From Caballeronia insecticola (GTDB taxonomy: Bacteria > Pseudomonadota > Gammaproteobacteria > Burkholderiales > Burkholderiaceae), in NCBI RefSeq assembly GCF_000402035.1, contig NC_021287.1, forward strand, positions 1,116,001 to 1,180,000: a stretch of DNA of 64,000 nucleotides, given 5' to 3'. Below, piece by piece: positions 16,016 through 26,690 of this stretch. A program made the position numbers and the translations under genes. The notes under the pieces are model-generated. The model was not told where the DNA came from. It saw only the letters and a program-made list of their open reading frames with translations, and ran no database searches. Position 1 is the first letter of the stretch; each line of letters begins with the position of its first letter.

Positions 16016-17602
16016 ATGAACAAAATCCAACGCGGGGCGCTGGCGGCGCTTCTGATCGTCATCGTGGTGATTGCGGCGCTCGCGCCGGCGGGGATCGGCT
16101 TTTTGTTCGCACAGCGCAGCCAGCGCCAGGCGGAAACGACGCGCCTCAACACAGTCGCCGATGCCGCGCTCATCCGCGCCGAGGATGTGACACGGCGGCT
16201 CTCGGGCGCACTCGGCGAAATCGGTAAAGTCGCGGCGGCGCCGTGCTCGCAGCCGTATCTGCGGGAATTGCGGCGCATCGCGCTCACGCACAGGCAAGTG
16301 CGCGACGCGGGCGCATATGATCGCGACGGCCGCTGGCAATGTTCGTCGCTGTTGGGCGCGGTCTCGGCGGGCACGCTCGACGGGCTCACGCTCCCCGCGC
16401 CCGACTGGCGCTCGCGCGACGGCCTCATGGCCTGGTACGGCCTCACCCGTCTGCCGGGCGGCGAGTTGTCGCTCGTCATGGGACGCAACGGCTTCTACGT
16501 CGCGGCCGACCCGGCGCTTTACATCGACGGTGCCGATTTCCGCGCCGGTCCCGCAAGCGGCGTCGCCGTCATCAACACCGAAGTCAGCCGCGTGATCGCG
16601 ACCACGCCCGCCACCGATGCCGCCGCCGTGCTCGCCGTCTATCGCACCGCGCCGCCGGTGCGCGACTGCTCGCCATACGTCGTGCGGCGTTCCGTGTCGA
16701 TGCCGCTCGCGGTGGTCGTGAGCGCGCCGCATCAGAGCGTGCGGCAGCGCCTGCGCACGTTGCCGTGGGCGTGGCTGCTCGGCGGCGTCGCGGCGGGGTT
16801 GCTGTTCGCGGGCTGGGCGGCGTTCTTCATCGTGCGCAGGCTGTCGCCGCGCGGACAACTGAGCGATGCCGTGCGGCGCCATCAGTTCATCGTCGCGTAT
16901 CAGCCGATCGTCGATCTCGCCACGCGTCGCTGCGTCGGCGCCGAAGCGCTCGTGCGCTGGAAGTATCACGACCGCATCGTGCGGCCCGATCACTTCATTC
17001 CGCTCGCGGAGCATCGCGGCCTGATCCAGGCGATCACGGATCAGGTGCTCGATACCGTGCTCCTCGAACTGGGCGATTTTCTCAGGCACTACGGCGAGTA
17101 CTACGTGTCAGTGAATCTCTCCGCGCCCGATCTCACGACGCATCGCTTCCTCGACGTGCTCGGTCCGGCCATCGCGCGACAGGGCGTGCGACCGCAGCAG
17201 ATTCGCATCGAGGCCACCGAGCGCAGCTTTCTCGACGCCGAAGCCGCCAAGGAAGTCATCAGCGCGTTCCGGCACGCGGGCCACGCCGTCTATCTCGACG
17301 ATTTCGGCACCGGTTATTCGAGCCTGTCGCATTTGCAGAACTTTCGCATCGACGGGCTGAAGATCGACAAGTCGTTCGTCGACACGGTCGGACAGGATGC
17401 GGCGTCGAGCAGCGTGGCCTCGCATATCATCGATATGGCCGCGACGCTCGATGTGCAGGTGGTTGCCGAGGGCATCGAGCGCGAGGAGCAGGCGGCTTAT
17501 CTGCATGCGCGCGGCGCGCAGTTCGGGCAAGGCTGGCTGTTCTCGGCGCCGCTGTCGGCTGCCGAATTCATCCGCTACGCGGGCAAGACGCGCGGCGCTT
17601 GA
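16016..17602 (+). CDS. EAL-domain c-di-GMP phosphodiesterase with periplasmic CSS motif
   Basis: This encodes 528 residues. One membrane helix (about 8-31) precedes a periplasmic CSS sensor domain with the Cys-Ser-Ser at residues 109-111 (RWQCSSLLG) and further Cys at 77 and 217. A second helix follows (about 250-272), then a cytoplasmic EAL domain (about 288-525) with EAL at 309-311, SVNLSAPDL, EATER, LDDFGTGYSS, LKIDKSFV and VAEGIE, so it should be catalytically active. In E. coli PdeC-type enzymes the CSS cysteines respond to periplasmic DsbA redox state. No GGDEF domain is present. A small hypothetical gene follows 49 bp downstream. Confidence 0.92.
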   Translation: MNKIQRGALAALLIVIVVIAALAPAGIGFLFAQRSQRQAETTRLNTVADAALIRAEDVTRRLSGALGEIGKVAAAPCSQPYLRELRRIALTHRQVRDAGAYDRDGRWQCSSLLGAVSAGTLDGLTLPAPDWRSRDGLMAWYGLTRLPGGELSLVMGRNGFYVAADPALYIDGADFRAGPASGVAVINTEVSRVIATTPATDAAAVLAVYRTAPPVRDCSPYVVRRSVSMPLAVVVSAPHQSVRQRLRTLPWAWLLGGVAAGLLFAGWAAFFIVRRLSPRGQLSDAVRRHQFIVAYQPIVDLATRRCVGAEALVRWKYHDRIVRPDHFIPLAEHRGLIQAITDQVLDTVLLELGDFLRHYGEYYVSVNLSAPDLTTHRFLDVLGPAIARQGVRPQQIRIEATERSFLDAEAAKEVISAFRHAGHAVYLDDFGTGYSSLSHLQNFRIDGLKIDKSFVDTVGQDAASSSVASHIIDMAATLDVQVVAEGIEREEQAAYLHARGAQFGQGWLFSAPLSAAEFIRYAGKTRGA

Positions 17603-17651
17603 TCGCGGCCGAATCGGCCTCACTTAGTGTGTTTCCCGACGAGGCTCGACC

Positions 17652-18065
17652 ATGACCGCTTTTGCCGTCTCCGATCAGACCGCCACTTCCTTTCTGCGCG
17701 ATGTGCGCCATCCGCTGCTCGCGCTTCATCGCAGCGTGCTCGCTCATTTGCGCGCGCGTCACGAAGCCGAATTCGGGCCGGTGTCGCCGGGCGAATTCCT
17801 GCAGATCGTGATCAATGGCTCGGCGTATCGCTGGCTGTCGCCATTTTCGACGCTGATCGCCGCCATCGACGACGTCCTCGACGACGACGAAGCCACGCCC
17901 GAAATGCGCATCGCGCACGCGAAGGCGGTCGTCGACCTGTTCAGCGCGGGTACGCGCGATCCGGCTTTCGCGGAACGGTTTCTGCCGCTTTTGCAGGACA
18001 GCCCGGAAATCGCGGTGGCGAACGGGCAGGTCGCGCAACTCGTGCGCGGGATCGCGCGGGGCTGA
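17652..18065 (+). CDS. conserved hypothetical protein
   Basis: This encodes 137 residues, helical and soluble, beginning MTAFAVSDQTATSFLRDVRH. It contains a strongly acidic run AAIDDVLDDDEATPE. GAGG lies about 7 nt upstream of ATG. No domain was recognised. It follows the EAL phosphodiesterase on the same strand by 49 bp and may be co-transcribed. A long GC-rich inverted repeat (about 18120-18181) lies past its stop and could end transcription. Confidence 0.55.
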   Translation: MTAFAVSDQTATSFLRDVRHPLLALHRSVLAHLRARHEAEFGPVSPGEFLQIVINGSAYRWLSPFSTLIAAIDDVLDDDEATPEMRIAHAKAVVDLFSAGTRDPAFAERFLPLLQDSPEIAVANGQVAQLVRGIARG

Positions 18066-18327
18066 GTGGCCTTCGTTGCCGCCGTCTATCGAAAATGCGA
18101 CCTGAAAAGCGCAAGTTTCGCCCGCCGCGCGCCTGCGGGTTTTCCTGTCTGTCGCGCGCGGGCAGCGTTGCGCGGCGGGCTTGTGCGGCCGATGCCAATC
18201 AAGTCCGCTGTGTGCTGCGTCGCAACAAAACGAAGCCTTAGCATTTGAGCGATTGATTTTCGCTTGCGACGATCGCCGCCATTCACCGGAGCGATCGTTC
18301 TTCCGAGCGCCCCGGTTCCGTCCGACG

Positions 18328-19041
18328 ATGAAAGACGACATGGAGGCGCTCTTGTTCCTGCACGGCTTCGGTCCGCTCCTTTGGGCGGGCGCCCGCGAGA
18401 CGCTCGCGCTCGCGGTGCTGTCACTCGCGGTATCGGTGCTGCTCGGTCTTTTGGGCGCATCCGCGAAACTCTCGCGTCACGGCTCGCTGCGCGGCGTGGC
18501 GACGCTCTACACGACGCTCATCCGCTCGGTGCCCGATCTCGTCCTGATGCTGCTCCTGTTCTACAGCATCCAGATCGCGGTGAACAATCTGACCGACGCA
18601 TTCGGCTGGGATCAATTCGACATCGATCCGTTCACCGCCGGCGTGCTCACGCTCGGCTTCATCTATGGCGCGTATTTCACCGAGACGTTTCGCGGCGCGT
18701 TTCTCGCCGTGCCGCGCGGGCAACTGGAAGCGGGCACGGCATACGGCATGAGCGGCATGCGTGTTTTCGGCCGCATTCTCTTTCCGCAGATGATGCGTTT
18801 TGCGCTGCCCGGCATCGGCAACAACTGGCAGGTGCTCGTGAAAGCGACGGCGCTCGTGTCGATCATCGGTCTCGCCGATGTCGTGAAGGCCGCGCAGGAC
18901 GCGGGCAAGAGCACGTTCAACATGTTCTTCTTCATCCTGGTCGCGGCGCTCATTTATCTCGCGATTACGAGCGTGTCGAATCTTGTGCTGATGATGCTCG
19001 AGCGCCGCTATTCGATCGGCGTGCGGCATGCCGAACTCTGA
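18328..19041 (+). CDS. aotQ: arginine/ornithine ABC transporter permease, HisQ/AotQ type
   Basis: This encodes 237 residues with five hydrophobic helices and the polar amino-acid permease signature YGAYFTETFRGAFLAVPRGQ, followed by 'EAGTAYGMSG' (the EAA loop contacting the ATPase). It is homologous to HisQ/ArtQ. It is the first gene of a same-strand run through the binding-protein gene at 30.1 kb. The neighbouring arginine catabolic genes point to arginine/ornithine as substrate (inference from context). A start 12 nt downstream is possible; neither has a clear ribosome site. Confidence 0.85.
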   Translation: MKDDMEALLFLHGFGPLLWAGARETLALAVLSLAVSVLLGLLGASAKLSRHGSLRGVATLYTTLIRSVPDLVLMLLLFYSIQIAVNNLTDAFGWDQFDIDPFTAGVLTLGFIYGAYFTETFRGAFLAVPRGQLEAGTAYGMSGMRVFGRILFPQMMRFALPGIGNNWQVLVKATALVSIIGLADVVKAAQDAGKSTFNMFFFILVAALIYLAITSVSNLVLMMLERRYSIGVRHAEL

Positions 19042-19074
19042 CCGAACTCTGACTTCCGCTAGCGAGCCACAGCC

Positions 19075-19809
19075 ATGATCCAGATCTTCGCCGAATACTG
19101 GCGCCCGTTTCTTTACTCCGACGGTATGCGCGCGTCGGGCCTCGTCGTCACGTTGTGGCTGCTTGCCGCATCCATCGCGCTCGGCTTCTGCGCGGCGGTG
19201 CCGCTCGCGTGCGCGCGGGTGTCGAGAAATCGCTGGCTCTCGACGCCGGTGCGCATCTACACCTACGTGTTTCGCGGCACGCCGCTCTACGTGCAATTGC
19301 TGCTGCTCTACACGGGCATGTACAGCCTGGAATTCGTGCGCACGCAGTCGCTGCTGGAAGCGTTCTTTCGCAGCGGCTTCAACTGCGCGATCCTCGCGTT
19401 CGCGCTGAACACGTGCGCCTACACGACGGAAATCTTCGCCGGCGCGATCCGCGCCATTCCGCACGGCGAAGTGGAAGCCGCGCGCGCCTACGGCATGAGC
19501 GGCTTCACGATGTATCGCCGCGTGATCCTGCCGTCCGCGCTGCGCCGTGCCTTGCCTTTGTACAGCAACGAAGTGATCCTGATGCTGCACGCGACGACCG
19601 TCGCCTTCACCGCGACCGTGCCGGACATCCTGAAGGTCGCGCGCGACGCCAACTCGGCGACCTATCAGTCGTTCGAATCGTTCGGCATTGCCGCGCTTCT
19701 GTATGTGGCGATCTCGTTTGCGCTCGTCGCCGCGTTCCGGCGCGCGGAGCAGCACTGGCTCGCGTATCTGCGGCCTGCGGGCGCGGTGCGCCCGGCACGG
19801 CGCGCGTGA
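19075..19809 (+). CDS. aotM: arginine/ornithine ABC transporter permease, HisM/AotM type
   Basis: This encodes 244 residues, the partner permease of the preceding gene. It has YTYVFRGTPLYVQLLLLYTG, 'NTCAYTTEIFAGAIRAIPHG' and the EAA loop EVEAARAYGMSGF, all typical of HisM. The two permeases form a heterodimer in the inner membrane. It is 33 bp downstream of aotQ, clearly the same operon. Confidence 0.88.
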   Translation: MIQIFAEYWRPFLYSDGMRASGLVVTLWLLAASIALGFCAAVPLACARVSRNRWLSTPVRIYTYVFRGTPLYVQLLLLYTGMYSLEFVRTQSLLEAFFRSGFNCAILAFALNTCAYTTEIFAGAIRAIPHGEVEAARAYGMSGFTMYRRVILPSALRRALPLYSNEVILMLHATTVAFTATVPDILKVARDANSATYQSFESFGIAALLYVAISFALVAAFRRAEQHWLAYLRPAGAVRPARRA

Positions 19810-19875
19810 GCGGTAGAATTCGAACCCATGCAGCAGACGCTGAAGCACACCCTGTCATCACCCGAGGAGAATGCG

Positions 19876-20667
19876 TTGGAGCCCACCGCCAAGGACGTCG
19901 CGACCAAGCTTGTCGCCAAGGACATTCATAAACGCTACGGCGACAACGAAGTGTTGAAGGGCGTCTCGCTCGCCGCGAATGCCGGCGACGTGATCAGCAT
20001 CATCGGCGCGAGCGGCTCGGGCAAGAGCACCTTTCTGCGCTGCATCAACTTTCTGGAGAAGCCCAACGCAGGGCAGATCATCGTCGATGGCGAAACGGTG
20101 CGCACCAAGCCCGATCGCGCCGGCAATCTCGATGTCGCCGATCACAAGCAGTTGCAGCGCGTGCGCACCAAGCTCGCCATGGTGTTCCAGCATTTCAACC
20201 TGTGGTCGCACATGACGGCCATCGAAAACGTGATGGAAGCGCCCATCCACGTGCTCGGCCTCTCGAAGAAGGAAGCGGAGGATCGCGCGCGCACGTATCT
20301 GGAGAAAGTGGGGCTGCCGCCGCGCGTCGAGAAGCAGTATCCGTCGCATTTGTCGGGCGGCATGCAGCAGCGTGTCGCCATTGCGCGCGCGCTCGCGATG
20401 CATCCCGACGTCATGCTCTTCGACGAACCCACGTCCGCGCTCGATCCGGAACTCGTCGGCGAAGTGCTGAAGGTGATGCAAAAGCTCGCCGAGGAAGGCC
20501 GCACGATGATCGTCGTCACGCACGAAATGGGCTTTGCGCGCAACGTGTCGAATCACGTGATGTTCCTGCATCAGGGACGCACGGAAGAAGAGGGCGCGCC
20601 CGCAGACGTGCTCACCGCGCCGAAGAGCGAACGCCTGCAGCAGTTCCTCTCCGGCAGCCTCAAGTAA
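19876..20667 (+). CDS. aotP: arginine/ornithine ABC transporter ATP-binding protein, HisP/AotP type
   Basis: The ATPase has Walker [11 protein letters not shown]-loop '[11 protein letters not shown]', signature LSGGMQQR, Walker [13 protein letters not shown] and the switch His in VVTHEMG. The TTG at 19876 is preferred because GAGGAG lies 6 nt upstream. An ATG 16 codons earlier has no ribosome site and would add a tail absent from HisP-type proteins. The product is 263 residues, close to the family norm. It powers the AotQM permease pair. Confidence 0.9.
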   Translation: MEPTAKDVATKLVAKDIHKRYGDNEVLKGVSLAANAGDVISIIGASGSGKSTFLRCINFLEKPNAGQIIVDGETVRTKPDRAGNLDVADHKQLQRVRTKLAMVFQHFNLWSHMTAIENVMEAPIHVLGLSKKEAEDRARTYLEKVGLPPRVEKQYPSHLSGGMQQRVAIARALAMHPDVMLFDEPTSALDPELVGEVLKVMQKLAEEGRTMIVVTHEMGFARNVSNHVMFLHQGRTEEEGAPADVLTAPKSERLQQFLSGSLK

Positions 20668-20668
20668 G

Positions 20669-21706
20669 GTGGGAGTGCCGAGCGCGCCGAGTGGGCCGAC
20701 GCAGGTCGTCATCGTGGCGTTGCCGCCGGTTTCGATGAGCGGCATCGCGCCTGTCATCGACAGTCTGTTGCTGGCCAACGAAATCGACGGACACCGGCTC
20801 TACGAGTGGCGCGTGTGTTCGTGGGACGGCCGCCCCGTGCCGCTGTCCGGCGGTGCGCAATTGCCCGCCGACGGCGCCTTCAACGACGCCGTGCAATGCG
20901 ACTGGCTTATCGTCGTCTCCGAGCGCTATCAGCAATTCGCGGACTATCGTCTGTTTCTCGCGAGCCTCGCGCGCGTGGCGCCGCGCACGCCGCTCGTCTG
21001 CGGCATTCATCACGGCGTGTGGTGGCTCGCGATGGCCGGGCAGCTTGCGAATTATCGCGTCGCGGTGAACTGGGAGACGTATCAGCAGTTCACTGAGCAG
21101 TTCGAGCGTGCGATTGTCAGCCAGCACATTTTCGAGATCGACCGCGATCGCGCGACCTGCACCGGCGGCCAGGCGAGCGTCGACTTCATGCTCGCGATGA
21201 TCGCGCGCGATCACGGCCCGGATCTCGCGGAACGCATCGCGGATTCGCTCGGCATCGGCGTGATGCGCGCGGGCACGGAGCGGCAGCGCATTCCGTTCGT
21301 CACCGCGCCGGGCGAGCGTCATCCGCGCCTGAACGACGCGCTGCAACTGATGGAAGCGAATATCGAAGACCCGCTCGCCACCGATGAGATCGCGAATCTC
21401 GTCGGCATTTCGCGCCGGCAACTGGAGCGTCTGTTCCGGCAATATCTCGGTGCGATGCCGTCGAAGTACTACCTCAATCTACGGCTCACCAAGGCGCGCA
21501 CGCAATTGCAGCGCACGAGCAAATCTGTGGTGCAGATCAGCCTCGCGTGCGGATTTTCGTCGGCGGCGCATTTTTCGAACGCGTATCGCGACCGCTTCGG
21601 CGTGACGCCGCGCGAGGAACGCCGCAACTGGATCGAGAAGCAACGCGGCGGCGCCATCGACGAACCGCGCGGCGGCGCGCTGATCGAACCGCCCGATGCC
21701 GCGTGA
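20669..21706 (+). CDS. argR: AraC/GlxA-type transcriptional regulator, ArgR of arginine catabolism
   Basis: This encodes about 345 residues. The N-terminal half is a DJ-1/PfpI-like class I glutamine amidotransferase fold (VVIVALPPVSMSGIAPVIDS, 'TPLVCGIHHGVWWLAMAGQL'). The C-terminal part (about 225-325) has two helix-turn-helix units: 'DPLATDEIANLVGISRRQLE' and VVQISLACGFSSAAHFSNAYRDRFG. This matches the Pseudomonas ArgR type (AraC family, not the E. coli ArgR fold). It starts at GTG 20669 or 20675, touching the aotP stop, so it is coupled. Two exact TGTCGC-N8-AA half-sites in front of astC and aotJ support the assignment. Confidence 0.85.
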   Translation: MGVPSAPSGPTQVVIVALPPVSMSGIAPVIDSLLLANEIDGHRLYEWRVCSWDGRPVPLSGGAQLPADGAFNDAVQCDWLIVVSERYQQFADYRLFLASLARVAPRTPLVCGIHHGVWWLAMAGQLANYRVAVNWETYQQFTEQFERAIVSQHIFEIDRDRATCTGGQASVDFMLAMIARDHGPDLAERIADSLGIGVMRAGTERQRIPFVTAPGERHPRLNDALQLMEANIEDPLATDEIANLVGISRRQLERLFRQYLGAMPSKYYLNLRLTKARTQLQRTSKSVVQISLACGFSSAAHFSNAYRDRFGVTPREERRNWIEKQRGGAIDEPRGGALIEPPDAA

Positions 21707-21755
21707 ACGGCTGCACGAAGGCTGCACGAAGGCTGCGAAAAAGCCCATCGAAGCA

Positions 21756-21771
21756 TGTCGCGAACGCGCAA
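21756..21771 (+). promoter_or_regulatory. ArgR half-site upstream of astC
   Basis: TGTCGC-N8-AA is the published Pseudomonas ArgR half-site pattern and matches at every defined base. It ends 21 bp before a -10-like TAATAT at 21793-21798, a position suited to activation. It is 88 bp upstream of the astC start. Confidence 0.6.
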
Positions 21772-21843
21772 GACGGAACGCGCGCGATTGCCTAATATCG
21801 AACAAATTGCACGAACCTGTGCGAACCTGACGAGGAGTGGCTC

Positions 21844-23073
21844 ATGACCGACATCAATGTGAATCGCGGGACGTTTGACGAAGTAATGGTTCCGGTGTTC
21901 GCGCCGGCCAGTTTCGTGCCCGAGCGGGGCCGCGGCTCGCGCGTCTGGGACACCGAAGGCCGCGATTATGTCGATTTCGCCGGCGGCATCGCGGTGACGG
22001 CGCTGGGCCACGGTCATCCCGAACTGCTGAAGGTGCTGCACGAACAGGGCGAGAAGCTCTGGCATATCGGCAACGGCTACACCAATGCGCCAGTGTTGCG
22101 CCTCGCGAAACGACTGACCGATCTCACGTTCGCCGATCGCGCGTTCTTCGCGAACTCGGGCGCGGAAGCGAACGAAGCGGCGCTCAAGCTCGCGCGCCGC
22201 TATGCGATCGACAATCACGGTCCGGACAAGATCGAAATCATCTCGTTCACCCAGTCGTTTCACGGGCGCACGTTCTTTACCGTGAGCGTCGGCGGCCAGC
22301 CGAAGTATGCGGAAGGCTTCGGTCCGCAGCCGCAGGGCATTCGCCATTTGCCATATAACGATCTGCCGAAGGCGCTGGAGGCGATCGGCCCGAAGACCTG
22401 CGCGGTGATCGTCGAGCCGGTGCAGGGCGAGGGCGGCGTGCTGCCCGCCGATCCCGCGTTCCTCAAAGGCCTGCGCGAAGCGTGCGACCAGCACGACGCG
22501 CTGCTCATCTTCGACGAAGTGCAGACCGGCGTCGGCCGCACGGGCACGTTCTACGCGTACATGCAGTACGGCGTGACGCCTGACATCCTCACGAGCGCAA
22601 AGGCGCTCGGTAACGGCTTCCCGATCGGCGCGATGCTCACCACCGACGAGATCGCCGCGCACTTCAAGGTCGGCGTGCACGGCACGACTTACGGCGGCAA
22701 TCCGCTGGGCGCATCGATTGCGGAGAAGGTCGTCGAACTGATCAGCGATCCTAAGCTGCTCGAAGGCGTGAACGAGCGCAGCGAGGCGATCAAGGCGCAT
22801 CTCGCGCGCATCAACGAGCGCTTCGGTCTCTTCAGCGAGATTCGCGGCCGCGGCTTGCTGATCGGCGCTGAACTGAACGACGCCTACAAGGATCGCGCGA
22901 AGGACGTGCTGAACGCGGCAGCGGCCAACGGCGTGATCATGCTGATCGCCGGACCGAACGTGCTGCGTTTCGCGCCGTCGCTCGTGATGCCGATGGCCGA
23001 TCTCGATGAAGGCTTCGCGCGCATCGAGAAGGCGATCGAGCAGGTCGTCGGCGCGGCTGCCGTTACCCGCTGA
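21844..23073 (+). CDS. astC: succinylornithine/acetylornithine transaminase
   Basis: This encodes 409 residues and is a class III PLP aminotransferase. It has [41 protein letters not shown], and the PLP-binding Lys253 in TSAKALGNG. In the arginine succinyltransferase (AST) pathway it moves the amino group of succinylornithine to 2-oxoglutarate, giving succinylglutamate semialdehyde. GAGGAG precedes the ATG. It is the first gene of the catabolic block, with its own promoter region carrying an ArgR half-site. Confidence 0.93.
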   Translation: MTDINVNRGTFDEVMVPVFAPASFVPERGRGSRVWDTEGRDYVDFAGGIAVTALGHGHPELLKVLHEQGEKLWHIGNGYTNAPVLRLAKRLTDLTFADRAFFANSGAEANEAALKLARRYAIDNHGPDKIEIISFTQSFHGRTFFTVSVGGQPKYAEGFGPQPQGIRHLPYNDLPKALEAIGPKTCAVIVEPVQGEGGVLPADPAFLKGLREACDQHDALLIFDEVQTGVGRTGTFYAYMQYGVTPDILTSAKALGNGFPIGAMLTTDEIAAHFKVGVHGTTYGGNPLGASIAEKVVELISDPKLLEGVNERSEAIKAHLARINERFGLFSEIRGRGLLIGAELNDAYKDRAKDVLNAAAANGVIMLIAGPNVLRFAPSLVMPMADLDEGFARIEKAIEQVVGAAAVTR

Positions 23074-23106
23074 AGCGCGCCGATTAATCCATCACAGGAC
23101 CCGACG

Positions 23107-24153
23107 ATGTTCTTCGTTCGTCCCGCAAGGCTGTCCGATCTCGACGCGCTCGAACGCATGGCGCGCGCGGCGCAGCCGGTGTTGCATTCGCTGCCGCGCG
23201 ACCGGCACGCGCTGGAGACGCGCGTCGCGCTCTCCGAAGATTCGTTTCGCGCCGAAGTCGAATTTCCGGGCGAGGAGTTCTATCTCTTCGTGCTGGAAGA
23301 TGCGCAGACGGGCAGGTTGCTCGGCACGTCGAGCATTGTCGCGTCGGCGGGGTATTCCGAGCCGTTCTACGCGTTTCGCAACGATGCGCTGATCCACGCG
23401 TCGCGCGAGCTTAAAGTGAATCGCAAGATTCACGCGCTCACGATGTCGCACGAGCTGACCGGCAAAAGCCGCCTGACGGGCTTTTATATCGAGCCGTCGT
23501 TGCGCACGGCAGAGGGCGAAACGGCGGCGCATCTGCTCTCGCGTGCGCGCATGTTGTATATCGCCGCGAATCGCAAACGCTTTTCGAGCGACGTGTTCTC
23601 GCTGATGCTCGGCGTCACGGACGAGCACGGCGCGTCGCCGTTCTGGGAAGCCGTCGGGCGCAAGTTCTTCGGCCGCGACTTCGAGCAGGTCGAGCTCGAA
23701 TCGGGCGGACGCAGCCGCACTTTCATCGCCGAAGTCATGCCGAGCTATCCGCTTTACGTGCCGCTCTTGCCGGGCGAAGCGCAACGCGTGCTCGGCGAGC
23801 CGAACGAGAGCACGCTGCTCGCGTACGACATTCATCTCGAGGAAGGCTTCGAGCCCGACCGTTTCGTCGATATCTTCGATGCCGGTCCGGTGCTCACGAT
23901 CGCCGTCAACAAGAGCGCGGCGGCGAGTTCGGGCGAGTTGCGCGCCGTGCGCGATGCCGCGTCCGCAAGCGGTGCGCCGTATCTCGTCGCGGCGGGCGGC
24001 GCGCACGCGTTTCGCTGCGTCGTGGCCGCGCTCGCGGGCCCACGCGCGGATGGCGCCGCACTCGACGCCGCCGCGCGCGCCGCGCTCGGCGTGCAGGAGA
24101 AGGACACGGTGCGCTGCGTGCCGTTGCATCAGGCTTCGGGAGAATTGCAATGA
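23107..24153 (+). CDS. aruF: arginine N-succinyltransferase subunit alpha
   Basis: This encodes 348 residues with the AstA fold: 'MFFVRPARLSDLDALERMAR' at the start, TGRLLGTSSIVAS, 'LTGKSRLTGFYIEPSLRTAE', LSRARMLYIAANRKRF, and 'FWEAVGRKFFGRDFEQVELE'. It catalyses arginine plus succinyl-CoA to N2-succinylarginine, the first AST step. In Pseudomonas and Burkholderia the enzyme is made of two related subunits; this is the first. The stop overlaps the next start (ATGA), giving tight coupling. Confidence 0.92.
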   Translation: MFFVRPARLSDLDALERMARAAQPVLHSLPRDRHALETRVALSEDSFRAEVEFPGEEFYLFVLEDAQTGRLLGTSSIVASAGYSEPFYAFRNDALIHASRELKVNRKIHALTMSHELTGKSRLTGFYIEPSLRTAEGETAAHLLSRARMLYIAANRKRFSSDVFSLMLGVTDEHGASPFWEAVGRKFFGRDFEQVELESGGRSRTFIAEVMPSYPLYVPLLPGEAQRVLGEPNESTLLAYDIHLEEGFEPDRFVDIFDAGPVLTIAVNKSAAASSGELRAVRDAASASGAPYLVAAGGAHAFRCVVAALAGPRADGAALDAAARAALGVQEKDTVRCVPLHQASGELQ

Positions 24154-25178
24154 TCGTCGTGCGTTGCACGCAGCCGGGCGACGTCGACGCGCTCGTCGCG
24201 CTCGCTCAGGAAACGGGTCCGGGCCTCACCACGTTCAAGCCCGATCGCGGGGCGCTCGCCGCTCGCGTCGAACGCGCACGCCGCACGCTGGGCGGCGACG
24301 CCAGGCCCTTCGAGGCGGGCTATTTCTTCGTGATGGAAGACACCGCGACCGGCGACGTCGCGGGCGTGTGCGGCATCGAAACCGAGGTCGGGCTGGAGCA
24401 GCCGTTCTATAACTATCGTGTATCGACGGTCGTGCATGCGAGCCAGGACATGGGCGTGTGGACGCGTATGTCGCTGCTCAACATCTCGCACGATCTGACG
24501 GGCTACGCGGAAGTGTGCTCGCTGTTCCTGAGTCCGCGTTATCGCACGGCGGGCGTGGGCGGTTTGTTGTCGCGCTCGCGCTTCATGTTCATCGCGCAGT
24601 TTCCGGAGCGCTTTCCGCAGCGGCTGTGCGCCGAACTGCGCGGCCATTTCGACGAACACGGCGAATCGCCATTCTGGAACGCGGTCGGCTCGCATTTTTA
24701 TCAGATCGATTTCAACGAAGCGGACTACCTCAGCTCGCACGGCAAGAAGTCCTTCGTCGCCGAGTTGATGCCGCGCTATCCGGTGTATCTCGACTTGCTG
24801 CCCGACACCGCGCAACAGGCGGTCGGCGTCACGCACCGGGACACGGCGCCCGCGCGCAAGATGCTCGAAGCGGAAGGGCTGCGCTATGAGAATCACGTCG
24901 ATATTTTCGATGCCGGTCCGGTGCTCGAATGCCATATCGCCGACTTGCGCACGGTGCGTGAGAGCGCGCTCGCGCGCGTGAAGCTCGCGGAGCATCGGCC
25001 GGCAAGCGACGCGAAGAGCCTCGTCTCGAACACGCTGCTCGACGACTTCCGCTGCGGCGCGACCACCGGCGCAATCGAAGACGGCACGTTCCTGCTCACC
25101 GCCGGCGAAGCCGCCGCACTGCGCGTGGGTGATGGCGACGAAGTGCGCGTGCTGACCTCGTATCCGCGCGCGAAATAA
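24150..25178 (+). CDS. aruG: arginine N-succinyltransferase subunit beta
   Basis: This encodes 342 residues and is a paralogue of aruF with the same motifs: 'MIVVRCTQPGDVDALVALAQ', YNYRVSTVVHASQDMGVW, 'YAEVCSLFLSPRYRTAGVGG', LLSRSRFMFIAQFPERFPQR, and 'PFWNAVGSHFYQIDFNEADY'. It pairs with AruF to form the succinyltransferase and is closer to the single E. coli AstA. The two arose by duplication. The 4-bp overlap with aruF keeps the subunits equimolar. Confidence 0.92.
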   Translation: MIVVRCTQPGDVDALVALAQETGPGLTTFKPDRGALAARVERARRTLGGDARPFEAGYFFVMEDTATGDVAGVCGIETEVGLEQPFYNYRVSTVVHASQDMGVWTRMSLLNISHDLTGYAEVCSLFLSPRYRTAGVGGLLSRSRFMFIAQFPERFPQRLCAELRGHFDEHGESPFWNAVGSHFYQIDFNEADYLSSHGKKSFVAELMPRYPVYLDLLPDTAQQAVGVTHRDTAPARKMLEAEGLRYENHVDIFDAGPVLECHIADLRTVRESALARVKLAEHRPASDAKSLVSNTLLDDFRCGATTGAIEDGTFLLTAGEAAALRVGDGDEVRVLTSYPRAK

Positions 25179-26663
<1,485 letters not shown>

Positions 26664-26690
26664 GACACGTTGCGGGAACACGAAGGATTC

